Origin: Anaeromyxobacter oryzisoli
GTDB taxonomy: Bacteria > Myxococcota > Myxococcia > Myxococcales > Anaeromyxobacteraceae
NCBI RefSeq assembly: GCF_022690765.1
Contig: NZ_JALCZA010000015.1
Span: 1 to 64,000 of the forward strand
DNA: 64,000 nt
Direction of reading: 5' to 3'
Shown: positions 8,673 to 18,044 of the stretch, piece after piece
How the letters are laid out: each line of letters opens with the position of its first letter
How positions within the stretch are numbered: position 1 is the stretch's first letter
Program-made: the position numbers and the translations under genes
Notes under the pieces: generated by a model
What the model was told of the DNA's origin: nothing
The model's database searches: none
Seen by the model: the letters and a program-made list of their open reading frames with translations, nothing else

Positions 8673-10337
8673 ATGGAGACGCCGAGAGGCCAACGCGCGC
8701 CCGCTCCCCCGATCGAGACCCAGCCGGCCCCCCGGGCACCCTTCCGGGACGGCGCTGCCTTCGAGGACCCCCGCATCCTGTCGCTGCTCGAGACGCCGCG
8801 CGTCGCGCACCGCGAGGTGCCGCACGAACGCGAGATCTTCGTCAACCGGAACCTCCGGATGGACCGGATCGAGCTCGTCGGCTTCGACATGGACTACACG
8901 CTCGCGATCTACCACCTGCGCCAGATGGAGACGCTCGCGTTCGAGATGACGCTCGCCCGGATGATCGAGGCCATGGGCTACCCGCCCGAGATCGGCGGGC
9001 TCCAGTACGATCCCGGGTTCGTCATCCGCGGTCTCGTCGTGGACAAGCTCCACGGCAACATCTTCAAGATGGACCGGCACAACCACGTCGGGCGCGCGTA
9101 CCACGGCCGGCGGCCGGTGCCGCTCGAGGAGGTGCGCAGGCTGTACCGCGACGAGAAGATCCACCTCTCGCTCCCGCGCTTCGCCTGGATCGACACGCTC
9201 TTCGCGCTGCCCGAGGCCTGCCTCTTCGCGCTCATCATCGAGCTGCTCGAGGGCCAGGGCCGGCAGGTGGACTACCACCGGCTCTTCGACGACATCCGCG
9301 AGGCGATCGACACGGTCCACCGCGACGGCTCCCTCAAGGCCGAGGTGAAGAAGGACCTCGATCGCTACCTGGTGAAGGACCCGGACCTCGGCCCGGCGCT
9401 CCACCGGCTCCGCTCCGGCGGGAAGAAGCTCTTCCTCCTCACCAACTCGCTCTGGGACTACACCGCGGCGGTGATGTCCTTCGTCCTCGACGGCGTGCTC
9501 GCCGAGTACCCGAGCTGGCGGAACTACTTCGACGCGGTGATCACCGGCGCGGCGAAGCCGGCCTTCTTCTCCGAGCGCCGGCCGCTGCTCGCCCTCGGGC
9601 CCCACGGCGAGCCGCTCGGCGAGGCGACCTCGCTCGAGCGCGACCGGTGGTACGAGGGCGGCAACCTCCCCGCGTTCGAGCGGCTCATGGGGATCGGCGG
9701 CGACCGGGTCCTGTACGTCGGCGATCACATCTACGGCGACATCCTCCGCTCGAAGAAGAGCTCGCTCTGGCGCACCTGCATGGTCGTGCAGGAGATCGAG
9801 GCCGAGCTCGCCTGGCTCGAGCAGCACCAGGACGCGCTCCAGGAGCTGGCGCGCCTCGAGGAGCTGCGGCTCCGCGTGGAGGACGAGGTCGCGGTGCACC
9901 GCTCGGCGCTGAACGTCCTCGATCGCCGGTTCGAGCGCGAGGCGCCCCACGCCGAGGATCGCGACGAGCTCGAGGACGAGCGGCAGCGGACGAAGCGCGA
10001 GCTCGAGGGGCTCCGCCGGGCGCTCCGCGACGCGAACGCGCGGGTCGAGGCGCTCGAGCGGACCGTGGAGGAGGGCTTCAACCCGTACTGGGGGCTCACC
10101 TTCAAGGAGGGGAACGAGACCTCGCGCTTCGGCGAGCAGACCGAGGTCTACGCCTGCCTCTACACGAGCCGCGCCTCGAACTTCGTCTTCTACTCGCCGA
10201 TGCAGTACTTCCGGTCGCCGCGCGCGGCGATGCCGCACGAGCGGAGCGCGCCCATCCGGATCTCGCCGTACGGCGACGAGCACGGCGCGCCGGTCGCCGG
10301 CGACCGTCCCTCGAAGGCCTCGAAGGCGTCCCGGTAG
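8673..10337 (+). CDS. HAD-superfamily 5'-nucleotidase (cytosolic purine nucleotidase type)
   Basis: This 554-residue protein of the HAD-IG 5'-nucleotidase family hydrolyses nucleoside monophosphates. HAD motif I is GFDMDYTLAIY (both Asp present), motif II lies in LFLLTNS, and motif IV is in VLYVGDHIYGDI. The C-terminal third contains a long charged coiled-coil-like helix (residues about 370-470) before a terminal segment NPYWGLTFKEGNETSRFG. The ATG at 8673 is preferred; a GTG six codons upstream is also in frame. Substrate preference is known for the eukaryotic IMP/GMP enzymes and only inferred here. Confidence 0.85.
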   Translation: METPRGQRAPAPPIETQPAPRAPFRDGAAFEDPRILSLLETPRVAHREVPHEREIFVNRNLRMDRIELVGFDMDYTLAIYHLRQMETLAFEMTLARMIEAMGYPPEIGGLQYDPGFVIRGLVVDKLHGNIFKMDRHNHVGRAYHGRRPVPLEEVRRLYRDEKIHLSLPRFAWIDTLFALPEACLFALIIELLEGQGRQVDYHRLFDDIREAIDTVHRDGSLKAEVKKDLDRYLVKDPDLGPALHRLRSGGKKLFLLTNSLWDYTAAVMSFVLDGVLAEYPSWRNYFDAVITGAAKPAFFSERRPLLALGPHGEPLGEATSLERDRWYEGGNLPAFERLMGIGGDRVLYVGDHIYGDILRSKKSSLWRTCMVVQEIEAELAWLEQHQDALQELARLEELRLRVEDEVAVHRSALNVLDRRFEREAPHAEDRDELEDERQRTKRELEGLRRALRDANARVEALERTVEEGFNPYWGLTFKEGNETSRFGEQTEVYACLYTSRASNFVFYSPMQYFRSPRAAMPHERSAPIRISPYGDEHGAPVAGDRPSKASKASR

Positions 10338-10458
10338 GTCCGCCCCGAGGCCCGCTGGCCCGCGGGGATCGCCCGCGGCAGGCCCCCTCCCCGACGATCG
10401 CCTCCCGGCGGCCGAACGCCGCTTGACCCCGCCCCGCGGCGCACGTAAACCCGTTCGC

Positions 10459-10554
10459 GGCAGAGCGTCCTAGGCTGGTGCCGGGCCCGGTCTTCAAAAC
10501 CGGTGAATGGTGCTGAGAGGCGCTGTTGGGGGGTTCGATTCCCCTGCTCTGCCG
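10459..10554 (+). tRNA. selC: tRNA-Sec (UCA anticodon)
   Basis: This is a 96-nt tRNA with an 8-bp acceptor stem (GGCAGAGC pairing with GCTCTGCC), a TTCGATT T-loop, a long variable arm and an anticodon stem CCGGT/ACCGG enclosing CTTCAAA. The anticodon is TCA at 10494-10496. The long acceptor stem and extended variable arm are diagnostic of selenocysteine tRNA. CCA is not encoded. Its presence implies SelA/SelB and at least one selenoprotein elsewhere in the genome; none is recognised in this window. Confidence 0.95.
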
Positions 10555-10807
10555 TGCCGGTTCTCGTCCCCCCTACGTTTCCAGCAGGTTCTCCGGTTCG
10601 CCCCCTGGTCGGACGCGATCACCACACCACCGAGGGCGACACCTCGGTCCAGTGGGCCGATCTGCGTGGTCCTGCCGCCTCGTAGCTCCGCGGCCACCGC
10701 GGCGGGACGCGCCGGTGGATGTCCTTCGCTTCACCGAGAGGCGCATGGGCCGCGCGGTGACCGGCGCCGTCTGATGCACGACGACTGACGATGAGTCCGG
10801 CCTCCGG

Positions 10808-13800
10808 TCAAGGCGAGACCTGGAAGACGAGGTCGTCCTGATCGTCCACCACCTTCGTGTTCGAGGCCGTTCCGCACGCCAAGGGGGTCGGCGAGGCGAT
10901 CCCGGAGACGTTGACGAGATGAGTCCGCACCGCCTTCACCCCGGCCGGGCCGAGGGGGAGCGACGCCGCGAGCACCTGCGCGCCCGCCTTGGTCGGGTAG
11001 AGCGTGGTGAGATATTTCCAGGCCGCGGGAGAGACCCCGTCCGACACGTACACGTACACGCGATCGCTGCTCCAGCTCTGCCCGGCGAACACCGTCACCT
11101 CGAGGGTCCCCGTCGTGTTGGCCTGGAGGGGAACGCCATCGGCGGCGAGGACCCTCACGCGATCGATCGACTCGTCCACGTGGTACGTCCCCGCGGTGCC
11201 GTCGGCGCAGCCGTCCACCGTGTTCGGCGCGTTGGCCTCCGGCCCGAGCCGTGCGCGCCCGTCGAGGAGCGTGCCGGAGTCGCAGTACCAGCCCGTCCCG
11301 CACCGCGGGGCGCCCACCGTCGCGTCGAACTTCGCGTTCGCGGGGACGCTCACCGCGAACGCGAGATCGTCCGCCTCGTCGTAGGAGGCCGCGAGCTCGT
11401 CGGGCTTGAGCTCCGCGGTCGGGCAGGTCGAGGCGGACCCGCCATACCGGTAGACCCCGCGCACGACCTGGAACGCGCTGGGCGGCAGCGCGAACTCGGC
11501 CGAGAGGACATGCGCTCCGGGGCCGCTGGGGTGGAGCGTCGCGAACCAGCGCCAGACGGGGGCCGAGGGATCTCGCGCGTAGTAGAGATCGAGCGCATCG
11601 TCCGTGAAGCCGCTGTACGCGAAGACGCGCGCCTCGACCCGCACGCGGCTCCCCGGAACGAACGTCAAGCCGTCCAGGCTCGACACCGCCAACGCGTCGA
11701 GCGACTCGTCCACGTGGTACGTGCCGGCCCCGCCGTCCGCGCACGCCCCGAGCGTGTCGGGCGCATTCGACTCCGACGCGCCCCGCCCGTCGAGCAGCGC
11801 CGCCCCGGAGTCGCAGAAGCTCGCGGCGGTCGAACACACCGGGATGCCGTAGGCCGGATCGAACGCGGCGTTCGGGACGTTCTGCACCGTGACCGTGATC
11901 GGCCCGGCGTCCGTGTGGTTTCCGCTCGTGTCGTACGCGCGCACCTGGAGCTGGTGCGTGCCGTCCGCGACGAGGCCGGCGGGCCAGAGCGTCGCGTAAG
12001 GCGGCACCGTCGCCCGATCGAGGAGCACGCCGTCCACGATGAACTGGACCTGCGCGATGCCCACGTCGTCGGAGGCGGCGGCGCGGATCTCGACATCTCC
12101 GCTCACGACGCCGCCGTCCGCGGGGTAGACGATCGACACGGAGGGCGGGTTGGTGTCGGCGGGGCTCCCCACCGCGAACGCGAGGTCGTCGTGGTCGTCG
12201 TAGGACGCGGCGAGCTGCGCAGTGGTGAAGCCGTCGGTGCTGCACGGGGTCGGCCCGGTCCCGGCGAAGCGATAGGCGGCGCGGACCGCCTGCAGCGGCC
12301 CGGTCGAGAGCGTCAGCGGCTGGGGCAGCGTCCAGACCAGATCCTGGTTCTGGCTGGCCGCGGAGGTCGTCGGTGGCGTGATGGTGTCGAGGAGGATCCA
12401 GGCCGGGTTCGTGGCGTCCTCGGCGTAGTAGACGTCGATCTGGTCGCCCTCGTTCGCCTGCACGGCCCAGTACCAGACGTCCACGTAGACCTGCTTGCCG
12501 GCGGCGAGGGTGCTGCCGTCGGCGGTGCGGACCTGGATCGCGTCCACCGACTCCTGCTGGTGATACGCGCCGGCGGTGCCGTCCGCGCAGCTCCCGGCGA
12601 GCGTGTTGGGCGCGTTCACCTCCCTCGAGCCCGGACCGTCGAGCAAGGTGCCCGACCAGCACCACGCGCCCGAGGAGGTACAACGCGGCACCTCGAGGTC
12701 GGGCGCGTAGACCGCCGTGGTCGGATTCGAGACGGTGACCTCGACCGGAGCGCTGCTCGCGAGGTTGAGCCCGAGATCGTAGGCGACCGCGACGAGCGCG
12801 AACGTGCGGTTGTCGATGGAGGTCGTGGACCAGCTCAGGTGGTAGAGGGTCGAGTCGAGGGGATCGACCGTCGCCGTGCCCACGAACGTCGAGTCGGCGA
12901 AGACGCTCACGTGGTCGACGCCGACGAGGTCGGTGGCCTTCACGGTGATGTCGATGACGCCGCTCACCGCGCCGGCTGCCGGCTGCTGCACCGACACGAC
13001 GGGCGGCAGGTTGTCCACGCGCACGGCGAGGGCACCGCTGGTCGCGCTGAGGCCGGCGAAGTCGTACGCCGTCGCGTACAGCGCGTGCGAGCCGTCGGCG
13101 AGGGCGCGCGTGTCCCAGGCCACCGCGAACGGCGCGGCGATCGCGGACGCGACGATGTTGCCGGCGACGGTGGCGTCGTCGTGGAGGAAGTCCACCTTCG
13201 CCACCGCGCCGTTGTCCTGGGCGTTCGCGACGAGCTGCACGAAGCCCTTCACGATCGGCGCCGGGGTGGCCGCCGCGGGCTGCGAGATCGAGACCGTCGG
13301 CGGGATGGTGTCGGCGATCGCCACCGCGACCGAGGCCTCCCCCACGTTCCCGGCGCGGTCGTACGCGCGGGCGACGAGCGTGGCCGGGCCGTTCGTCAGG
13401 CCTCCGCTACTCCAGGAGGCGCTCCACGTGCGCCCGGCGGGGTCGTAGGCTGCCTTGCCCACGTAGGCGCCGTTCGCGAAGAGCTCGACGCGGTCCACCT
13501 GGTCGTCGTCGGAGGCGGTGCCCGCCAGCGCCACCACGCCCTGAACCGGCGCGCCGGCGGTGGGCGACGAGATCGCGACCGCGGGCTTCACGTTGTCCAC
13601 GAAGACGGTGACGGGCGCCGAGACGGCGTGCAGCCCCACGCCGTCCCACGCCTCCGCCCAGAGCGCCACGGAGCCGGAGAGGCCGGTCGTGTCCCAGTCC
13701 ACCGCATACGGAGGCGTCGTCGGCGTGCCGAGCACCTTCCCGCCGGCGACGAGCTGGACCTTCGCCACCGACCGGTTGTCGGTCGCGTCGGCCTCGACGT

Positions 13801-16144
13801 GAACGACGCCGCCCACCATCGCGTCCGGGTCGGGGAGCGTGAGCCGTACCGACGGCGCGGCGAGATCGCTCACCGTCACCGCGACCGGCGTGCTCGTCCT
13901 GGAGTTGCCGCTCGCGTCGTAGGCGACGGCGGTGAGCGCGTGCGCGCCGAGCGCGATCGGATCCACGTTCCAGCTCGCCGAGAAGACGCCGGAGCCATCC
14001 GAGGTCGTCGCCGTCGCGACGAGCGCGCCGTCCGCGTGGAACTCGACGCGGGTGACCACCTGCCGATCGTCATGCGCGGCCGCCGAGAGCGTCACGGTCC
14101 CCGAGAGCGCCGCGTTGCTCGCCGGCGAGACGATGTCGACCGTCGGAGGCGTCGTGTCGGGGTTCCCCGAGGCGACGAAGAACGCGAGGTCGTCGTGGTC
14201 GTCGTACGGGCCCGTCGTGCACTCGGAGCGGTCGCCGCCGTAGCGCACCGTGGCGCGGATCGCCTGCAGGGCGCTCGCCGGCGTCGCTGGGAACGCGGGC
14301 AGCCGGTACGTGGTGAACCGGACCGTCTGGAGGCCGGCCCCCGGGACGTCCGCCGAGCCGACGTAGCGCCACAGCGGCGGATCGCCGGCGTCTGCGGCGG
14401 ACCACAGGTCCACCACGTCGGGGCCGTAATCGGGGTAGGCCCACACCTTCACGACCACCTCGACCAGGGTCCCCTCGGCGAGCACCGGGCTCCCGTCGGC
14501 GACGTGGACCTCGAGCGCGTCGATCGACTCGTCCAGGTGGAAAACGCCGCCCGCCCCGTCGGCACACGCTCCGTGCAGGGTGTTCGGGAAGTTCGGCTCC
14601 GGGCCCACGGGACCGCGCCCCACCTCGAGCGCTCCGGTGGCGCAGCGGACACCCGCCGTGAGACAGGCGGGCGCGCCGAGCGTCGCCAGGTACGTGGCGT
14701 TCCCGGGGTTGGTGACCGTCGCGGAGGCCGACGCCTCGGCGACGTTGCCTGCCACGTCATAAGCCCGGGCGAGGACCGTGTGAACGCCATCGCCGACGGT
14801 GGCGCTGTTCCAGGCTGCGGTCCAGCCGTTCGAGCCGTCCGCATCGGCGCCGACGTAGGCGCCGTCGACGAAGAAGGCCACCGACGCCACGGGCCCGGTG
14901 GTCGAGGCGGCGATGGCGACGTTACCAGTGAGCGTCGCGCCGGCCGCCGGATACGAGAGCTGGATCGCGGGCTTCGCGGCGCCGGGATCGAGCGGCGCGA
15001 CGAAGCCGACGTAGAGGAACCGATCCGGTGACCCGGCGGTCCGGCCGGACGGGCCCCCAAGGGTCGCGTTCCCGACCAGCGCGTCGCGCACCGCGCTGGT
15101 CGCTGCGTCTGGATGGAGCTGGAGGAAGAGCGCCGCCGCGCCCGCCACCTGGGCGGCGGCCTGCGAGGTGCCGCTCGCGGTGTGGTAGCCGCCGTCGCTC
15201 CAGGCGGAGGAGACGTCCTGGCCGGGCGCGAACAGCGAGACGCAGGAGCCCTGGTTCGAGAAGGTGGCCGCCGCGTCCTGCCCGTCGGTCGCGCCGACCG
15301 CGATCGCGCCGGGAGCCGCCGCAGGGAGCGTCCCGCAGGCGTCGATCCCCGAGTTCCCCGCCGCCGCGATGACCGGAACGCCCGCGGCGATCGTGTTGGC
15401 GATCGCATCGGAGAGGGCCTTCGAGAGCCCGGCGGTGACCCCGACGAGGGCCACCGCCGGAGCCTGGTGGTTCTCCTGGATCCACTCCAGGGCGGCGATC
15501 AATGCCGAGACCCCGCCCACCCCGCTGCAATCGAGGGCCCTGACCGAGTGGACCGCCGCCCCGGGAGCGACGCCCACGGTCGCGCCCGCCGCCACGCCCG
15601 CGAGGTGCGTCCCGTGCCCGTTGCAGTCGGTCTGGTCGTACGGATCGGCGATCGCCGAGAAGTCCGCGGTCGCGCGCCCCCTGAGCTCCGCGTGATCGAG
15701 CAGGATGCCGGTGTCGACCACGTAGACGTGCGCGCCCTGCCCGCTCGCGGGCGGCGCGTAGAGACCGTCGAGGGGGAGCGCGCGCTGGTCGACGCGGTCG
15801 ACGTTCCACTCCACCGACGCGGCGTGGACGTAGGAGTCCTCCTCCGCATAGCGAACGATGGGCTCGTCGGCGAGGGCGGCGGCGTTCTGCGGCGGGAGCT
15901 TCACCGCGACCGCGGTCTGTGGCGGGCCGTACCAGCGCAGGACCGTCCCGCCGTGGCGCGCCGCCAGGGCGCTCGCGTCCGCCTCGGTGCTCCCGGAGGC
16001 GAGCGCGACGATGTACTGGCCGCTGATCGGCTCGGCCGCGCGGAGGAGCTTCGAGCTCCGATCCGGACCGGACGAGGCCGGATGAGACCCCGAGCAGGCC
16101 GTGGCAAGGGCCGCGAAGAAGACGATCGTCCGAGGCGCGCGCAT
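10808..16144 (-). CDS. Secreted modular subtilisin-like (S8) protease with Ig-like and repeated Cys-rich modules
   Basis: This 1778-residue export substrate has an N-terminal hydrophobic signal followed by Cys17 (possible lipid anchor, imperfect lipobox). An I9-type propeptide (about 40-108) precedes the S8 domain, with a triad of Asp144 (YVVDTG), His177 (NGHGTH) and Ser327 (ASGTSQAA), and Asn264 in AAGNSG as oxyanion residue. After about 390 come seven Ig-like domains of about 90 residues. Four copies of a roughly 170-residue Cys-containing module interrupt and follow them (near 485-660, 1148-1325, 1428-1601, 1608-1778). It lies 62 bp after the prolyl isomerase gene with a strong GGAGG site. 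The substrate is unknown. Confidence 0.92.
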   Translation of the reverse strand: MRAPRTIVFFAALATACSGSHPASSGPDRSSKLLRAAEPISGQYIVALASGSTEADASALAARHGGTVLRWYGPPQTAVAVKLPPQNAAALADEPIVRYAEEDSYVHAASVEWNVDRVDQRALPLDGLYAPPASGQGAHVYVVDTGILLDHAELRGRATADFSAIADPYDQTDCNGHGTHLAGVAAGATVGVAPGAAVHSVRALDCSGVGGVSALIAALEWIQENHQAPAVALVGVTAGLSKALSDAIANTIAAGVPVIAAAGNSGIDACGTLPAAAPGAIAVGATDGQDAAATFSNQGSCVSLFAPGQDVSSAWSDGGYHTASGTSQAAAQVAGAAALFLQLHPDAATSAVRDALVGNATLGGPSGRTAGSPDRFLYVGFVAPLDPGAAKPAIQLSYPAAGATLTGNVAIAASTTGPVASVAFFVDGAYVGADADGSNGWTAAWNSATVGDGVHTVLARAYDVAGNVAEASASATVTNPGNATYLATLGAPACLTAGVRCATGALEVGRGPVGPEPNFPNTLHGACADGAGGVFHLDESIDALEVHVADGSPVLAEGTLVEVVVKVWAYPDYGPDVVDLWSAADAGDPPLWRYVGSADVPGAGLQTVRFTTYRLPAFPATPASALQAIRATVRYGGDRSECTTGPYDDHDDLAFFVASGNPDTTPPTVDIVSPASNAALSGTVTLSAAAHDDRQVVTRVEFHADGALVATATTSDGSGVFSASWNVDPIALGAHALTAVAYDASGNSRTSTPVAVTVSDLAAPSVRLTLPDPDAMVGGVVHVEADATDNRSVAKVQLVAGGKVLGTPTTPPYAVDWDTTGLSGSVALWAEAWDGVGLHAVSAPVTVFVDNVKPAVAISSPTAGAPVQGVVALAGTASDDDQVDRVELFANGAYVGKAAYDPAGRTWSASWSSGGLTNGPATLVARAYDRAGNVGEASVAVAIADTIPPTVSISQPAAATPAPIVKGFVQLVANAQDNGAVAKVDFLHDDATVAGNIVASAIAAPFAVAWDTRALADGSHALYATAYDFAGLSATSGALAVRVDNLPPVVSVQQPAAGAVSGVIDITVKATDLVGVDHVSVFADSTFVGTATVDPLDSTLYHLSWSTTSIDNRTFALVAVAYDLGLNLASSAPVEVTVSNPTTAVYAPDLEVPRCTSSGAWCWSGTLLDGPGSREVNAPNTLAGSCADGTAGAYHQQESVDAIQVRTADGSTLAAGKQVYVDVWYWAVQANEGDQIDVYYAEDATNPAWILLDTITPPTTSAASQNQDLVWTLPQPLTLSTGPLQAVRAAYRFAGTGPTPCSTDGFTTAQLAASYDDHDDLAFAVGSPADTNPPSVSIVYPADGGVVSGDVEIRAAASDDVGIAQVQFIVDGVLLDRATVPPYATLWPAGLVADGTHQLQVRAYDTSGNHTDAGPITVTVQNVPNAAFDPAYGIPVCSTAASFCDSGAALLDGRGASESNAPDTLGACADGGAGTYHVDESLDALAVSSLDGLTFVPGSRVRVEARVFAYSGFTDDALDLYYARDPSAPVWRWFATLHPSGPGAHVLSAEFALPPSAFQVVRGVYRYGGSASTCPTAELKPDELAASYDEADDLAFAVSVPANAKFDATVGAPRCGTGWYCDSGTLLDGRARLGPEANAPNTVDGCADGTAGTYHVDESIDRVRVLAADGVPLQANTTGTLEVTVFAGQSWSSDRVYVYVSDGVSPAAWKYLTTLYPTKAGAQVLAASLPLGPAGVKAVRTHLVNVSGIASPTPLACGTASNTKVVDDQDDLVFQVSP

Positions 16145-16206
16145 AGATGACTCCCTCCGCTCTTCGCGGCTGGCCCCGCCGGGGCCGTCCCACCACAGCT
16201 GTGCAG

Positions 16207-17172
16207 CTACTTCGCGACCGCGACGGGCTTGTGCGGTCCGCGATCCTCGGGGGCCTGGGCGCCCTGCTCGCGACCGATCCGCTCGAGCGCCGCCTCGTCG
16301 ATCTTCACGTCCCCGCTCGCCCAGAGCCGGTCCATGAACTCCTTGAACGCCTTCTCCCGCCGGTCCGCGGTGATCCGCGCCTTGATGGCGTCCCGAAGCT
16401 CGTCGTAGCGCGCCTCGCGCCCCTCCTCGCGGGCGAGCACCTTCACCAGCTGGAAGCCCGCCGCGCTCTCGACGACGTGATCGACGAGCCCCGCGGGCGA
16501 GGCGCCGAAGACGAACTCGGCCACCTCCGGCCCGAGACGCTGCGCGATCTCCTCCCGGGTCAGGAACGGCAGCTCGCCCGCCGCCGGGCGGCTGCGGGGG
16601 TCGTCGGAGAGCGTGAGCGCGAGCCGGCCGAAGGCGTAGTCGTCCTTCGAGCGACGCACGGTCCCGAGCGCCTTCTCCGCCTCCTTGCGTTTGAGGGCGC
16701 GCGCCTCCGGATCCGACGCCGGCGCGAGGAGCGCAACATGGGCGAGCCGGACGCGCTCCGGCCGGCCGAGCTGCGCCTGGTGCTCGTCGAAGAAGCTCCG
16801 GATCTCGGCATCGGTCGGGAGCTGCTTCTTGAACGGTTCGTCGAAAGACTTCTCGATCTCGAGGCGCGCGAGCTCTTCCGAGTAGCGGCGGAGGAAGTCG
16901 GGCGTCCGCTCGCGCCCGGCGGCCTCCGCGCGTTCCGCCAGGAGTCGCGCCCTCACGAGCTGCTCGACTGCGGCCCGCCGCTGGCGCGCATCAGATGTTC
17001 CGGCGATGGCGTCTCGAACGTCGTCGGCGCCGAGGGCACCGCCGGAGTATCTCGCGATCTTGCTCCCGGCCGGGCCGGTCCGCGAGAGGAGGCTGTCTGG
17101 CGCCGTGAGGCGACCGAGAAGAAACGACGCCACGATCGCGGCGAGCACGAGCACCTTCGCCTGATTACTCAT
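16207..17172 (-). CDS. Parvulin-type peptidyl-prolyl isomerase (PpiC/SurA-like)
   Basis: This 321-residue envelope protein has one N-terminal hydrophobic segment (VLVLAAIVASFLLG) without a lipobox, so it is likely membrane-anchored or secreted. A helical chaperone-like region (about 45-150) precedes a rotamase domain (about 155-275) with RLAHVALL, DDYAFGRLALTLSDDP, AGELPFLTREEI and GLVDHVVESAAGFQLVKV. It is directly upstream of the S8 protease gene and is probably co-transcribed with it, which suggests it assists folding of that large exported protein. Confidence 0.85.
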   Translation of the reverse strand: MSNQAKVLVLAAIVASFLLGRLTAPDSLLSRTGPAGSKIARYSGGALGADDVRDAIAGTSDARQRRAAVEQLVRARLLAERAEAAGRERTPDFLRRYSEELARLEIEKSFDEPFKKQLPTDAEIRSFFDEHQAQLGRPERVRLAHVALLAPASDPEARALKRKEAEKALGTVRRSKDDYAFGRLALTLSDDPRSRPAAGELPFLTREEIAQRLGPEVAEFVFGASPAGLVDHVVESAAGFQLVKVLAREEGREARYDELRDAIKARITADRREKAFKEFMDRLWASGDVKIDEAALERIGREQGAQAPEDRGPHKPVAVAK

Positions 17173-17225
17173 CGATTCTCCCTACAGATTTCGTTCCACA
17201 TATCCACGCAGAGACCGTGGCCCGA

Positions 17226-17285
17226 GCAGCAAGAAGCGGATCGACGCGCTCCAGCGGCTCAAGAATTCCGGAATGGTTGGCCCCA
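17226..17285 (+). pseudogene. Remnant of a RAYT transposase 3' region
   Basis: Translated on the plus strand this reads KKRIDALQRLKNSG, closely matching KRIEALQRLEEFG near the C-terminus of the intact RAYT at 18045. The rest of the gene is not recognisable apart from faint similarity toward GTGCAGC at about 17366. It indicates an older RAYT copy or partial duplication in the same spot. Confidence 0.6.
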
Positions 17286-17390
17286 CCGAACACGAATTCA
17301 ACGGCCCGCTGACACGCGTCCGGCACGCCGGTTCCCAGAACCTCGCCCATATCTGTCCACTCATCGTGCAGCTACTTCATCTTCTCCCCC

Positions 17391-17410
17391 GAACTACTCT
17401 CAGTCGGGGC
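17391..17410 (-). repeat. Diverged REP-like motif
   Basis: GAACTACTCTCAGTCGGGGC differs at few positions from the REP core AACTTCTCTCGGTCGGG seen at 50317-50341. A matching copy lies at 19169-19188, on the other side of the RAYT gene. Confidence 0.5.
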
Positions 17411-17476
17411 GTTGGGCGTGTTCGGGGCGTTGACGTTGACGCGATAGTTCGTCGTGCTACTCCATCGCGGCAGGCG

Positions 17477-17911
17477 CTACGCTGGGACGGCAACCTGAAA
17501 GCTGTCCAGGTTTCCGTCATCAGCAAAAACCGCATTCACGTTAGCGTCACCTATTACATCGATTTGAGGAAGTTCTGAGTTAGTGAACCATCGTATTCCA
17601 TGCTGTTCCGACCATGACCGGAGTTGCGCCCGGGTCGTCGTTCTTCCGAGCGGAAGGACACCCGAGAATAGCCACGAGCAAGGCTCGCGCGCGTATCTAA
17701 AATAGATGCCAATAAGCCGAAGTTTGCGGCGATAAAACGACACCTGTACAAGCCTGCGCTCATAAGTCCACAACTCAATTCCACGCCGGCGCGTCACTTC
17801 ATCCGGTTCCCCCAAGGCGCTTCTCACCTCGCCCGCACTCATCCCGAGTACGGCCTCACGAAGAACACCAGTCCTCAAGAAGGCGAGGAGACAAGACTCC
17901 GTTACGGACAT
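17477..17911 (-). CDS. Small hypothetical protein, candidate orphan immunity protein
   Basis: This 144-residue protein starts with ATG at 17911 (MSVTESC). No signal peptide or membrane segment is apparent. Its middle part reads LGEPDEVTRRRGIELWTYER, followed by alternating hydrophobic strands, consistent with a small alpha/beta cytoplasmic protein. Base composition and codon use are clearly less GC-biased than in the flanking housekeeping genes, pointing to recent acquisition. Its place beside a RAYT and an Rhs locus is typical of displaced immunity genes, but the family was not recognised. Confidence 0.6.
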   Translation of the reverse strand: MSVTESCLLAFLRTGVLREAVLGMSAGEVRSALGEPDEVTRRRGIELWTYERRLVQVSFYRRKLRLIGIYFRYAREPCSWLFSGVLPLGRTTTRAQLRSWSEQHGIRWFTNSELPQIDVIGDANVNAVFADDGNLDSFQVAVPA

Positions 17912-17930
17912 GGCATCCTCTTCAGCGCCC

Positions 17931-17974
17931 CGACCGAGAGAAGTTTTCGCGGACCATGCGTCCGCCGCGCGGAC
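17931..17974 (+). repeat. REP-like element upstream of RAYT copy 1
   Basis: The core CGACCGAGAGAAGTTTT (17931-17947) is followed by a hairpin GTCCGC-CGC-GCGGAC at 17960-17974. Sequence similarity to the region upstream of RAYT copy 2 continues to the start codon at 18045. Confidence 0.75.
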
Positions 17975-18044
17975 GGCCGCCGCTGCACAACTCCCGCACT
18001 TCCGGCGATCCCTCCTCGGCACGCCGGTTGCCCTGGGCGTTGGC

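Larger units (their letters stand above)
17173..17476. other. Gene-free stretch with RAYT remnant and a REP-like motif
   Basis: This 304-bp stretch has no convincing gene. It contains a decayed fragment of a RAYT gene (17226-17285) and a diverged REP-like motif at 17391-17410. No clear promoter is visible for the flanking genes. Confidence 0.6.

Noticed and set aside
10503..10788. Small frames covering and following the tRNA-Sec
   Set aside because: They overlap a structural RNA and lack coding character.
10919..15031. Very long open frame opposite the S8 protease gene
   Set aside because: It is the high-GC mirror of the real gene: Arg/Gly/His-rich, no domain, no ribosome binding site.
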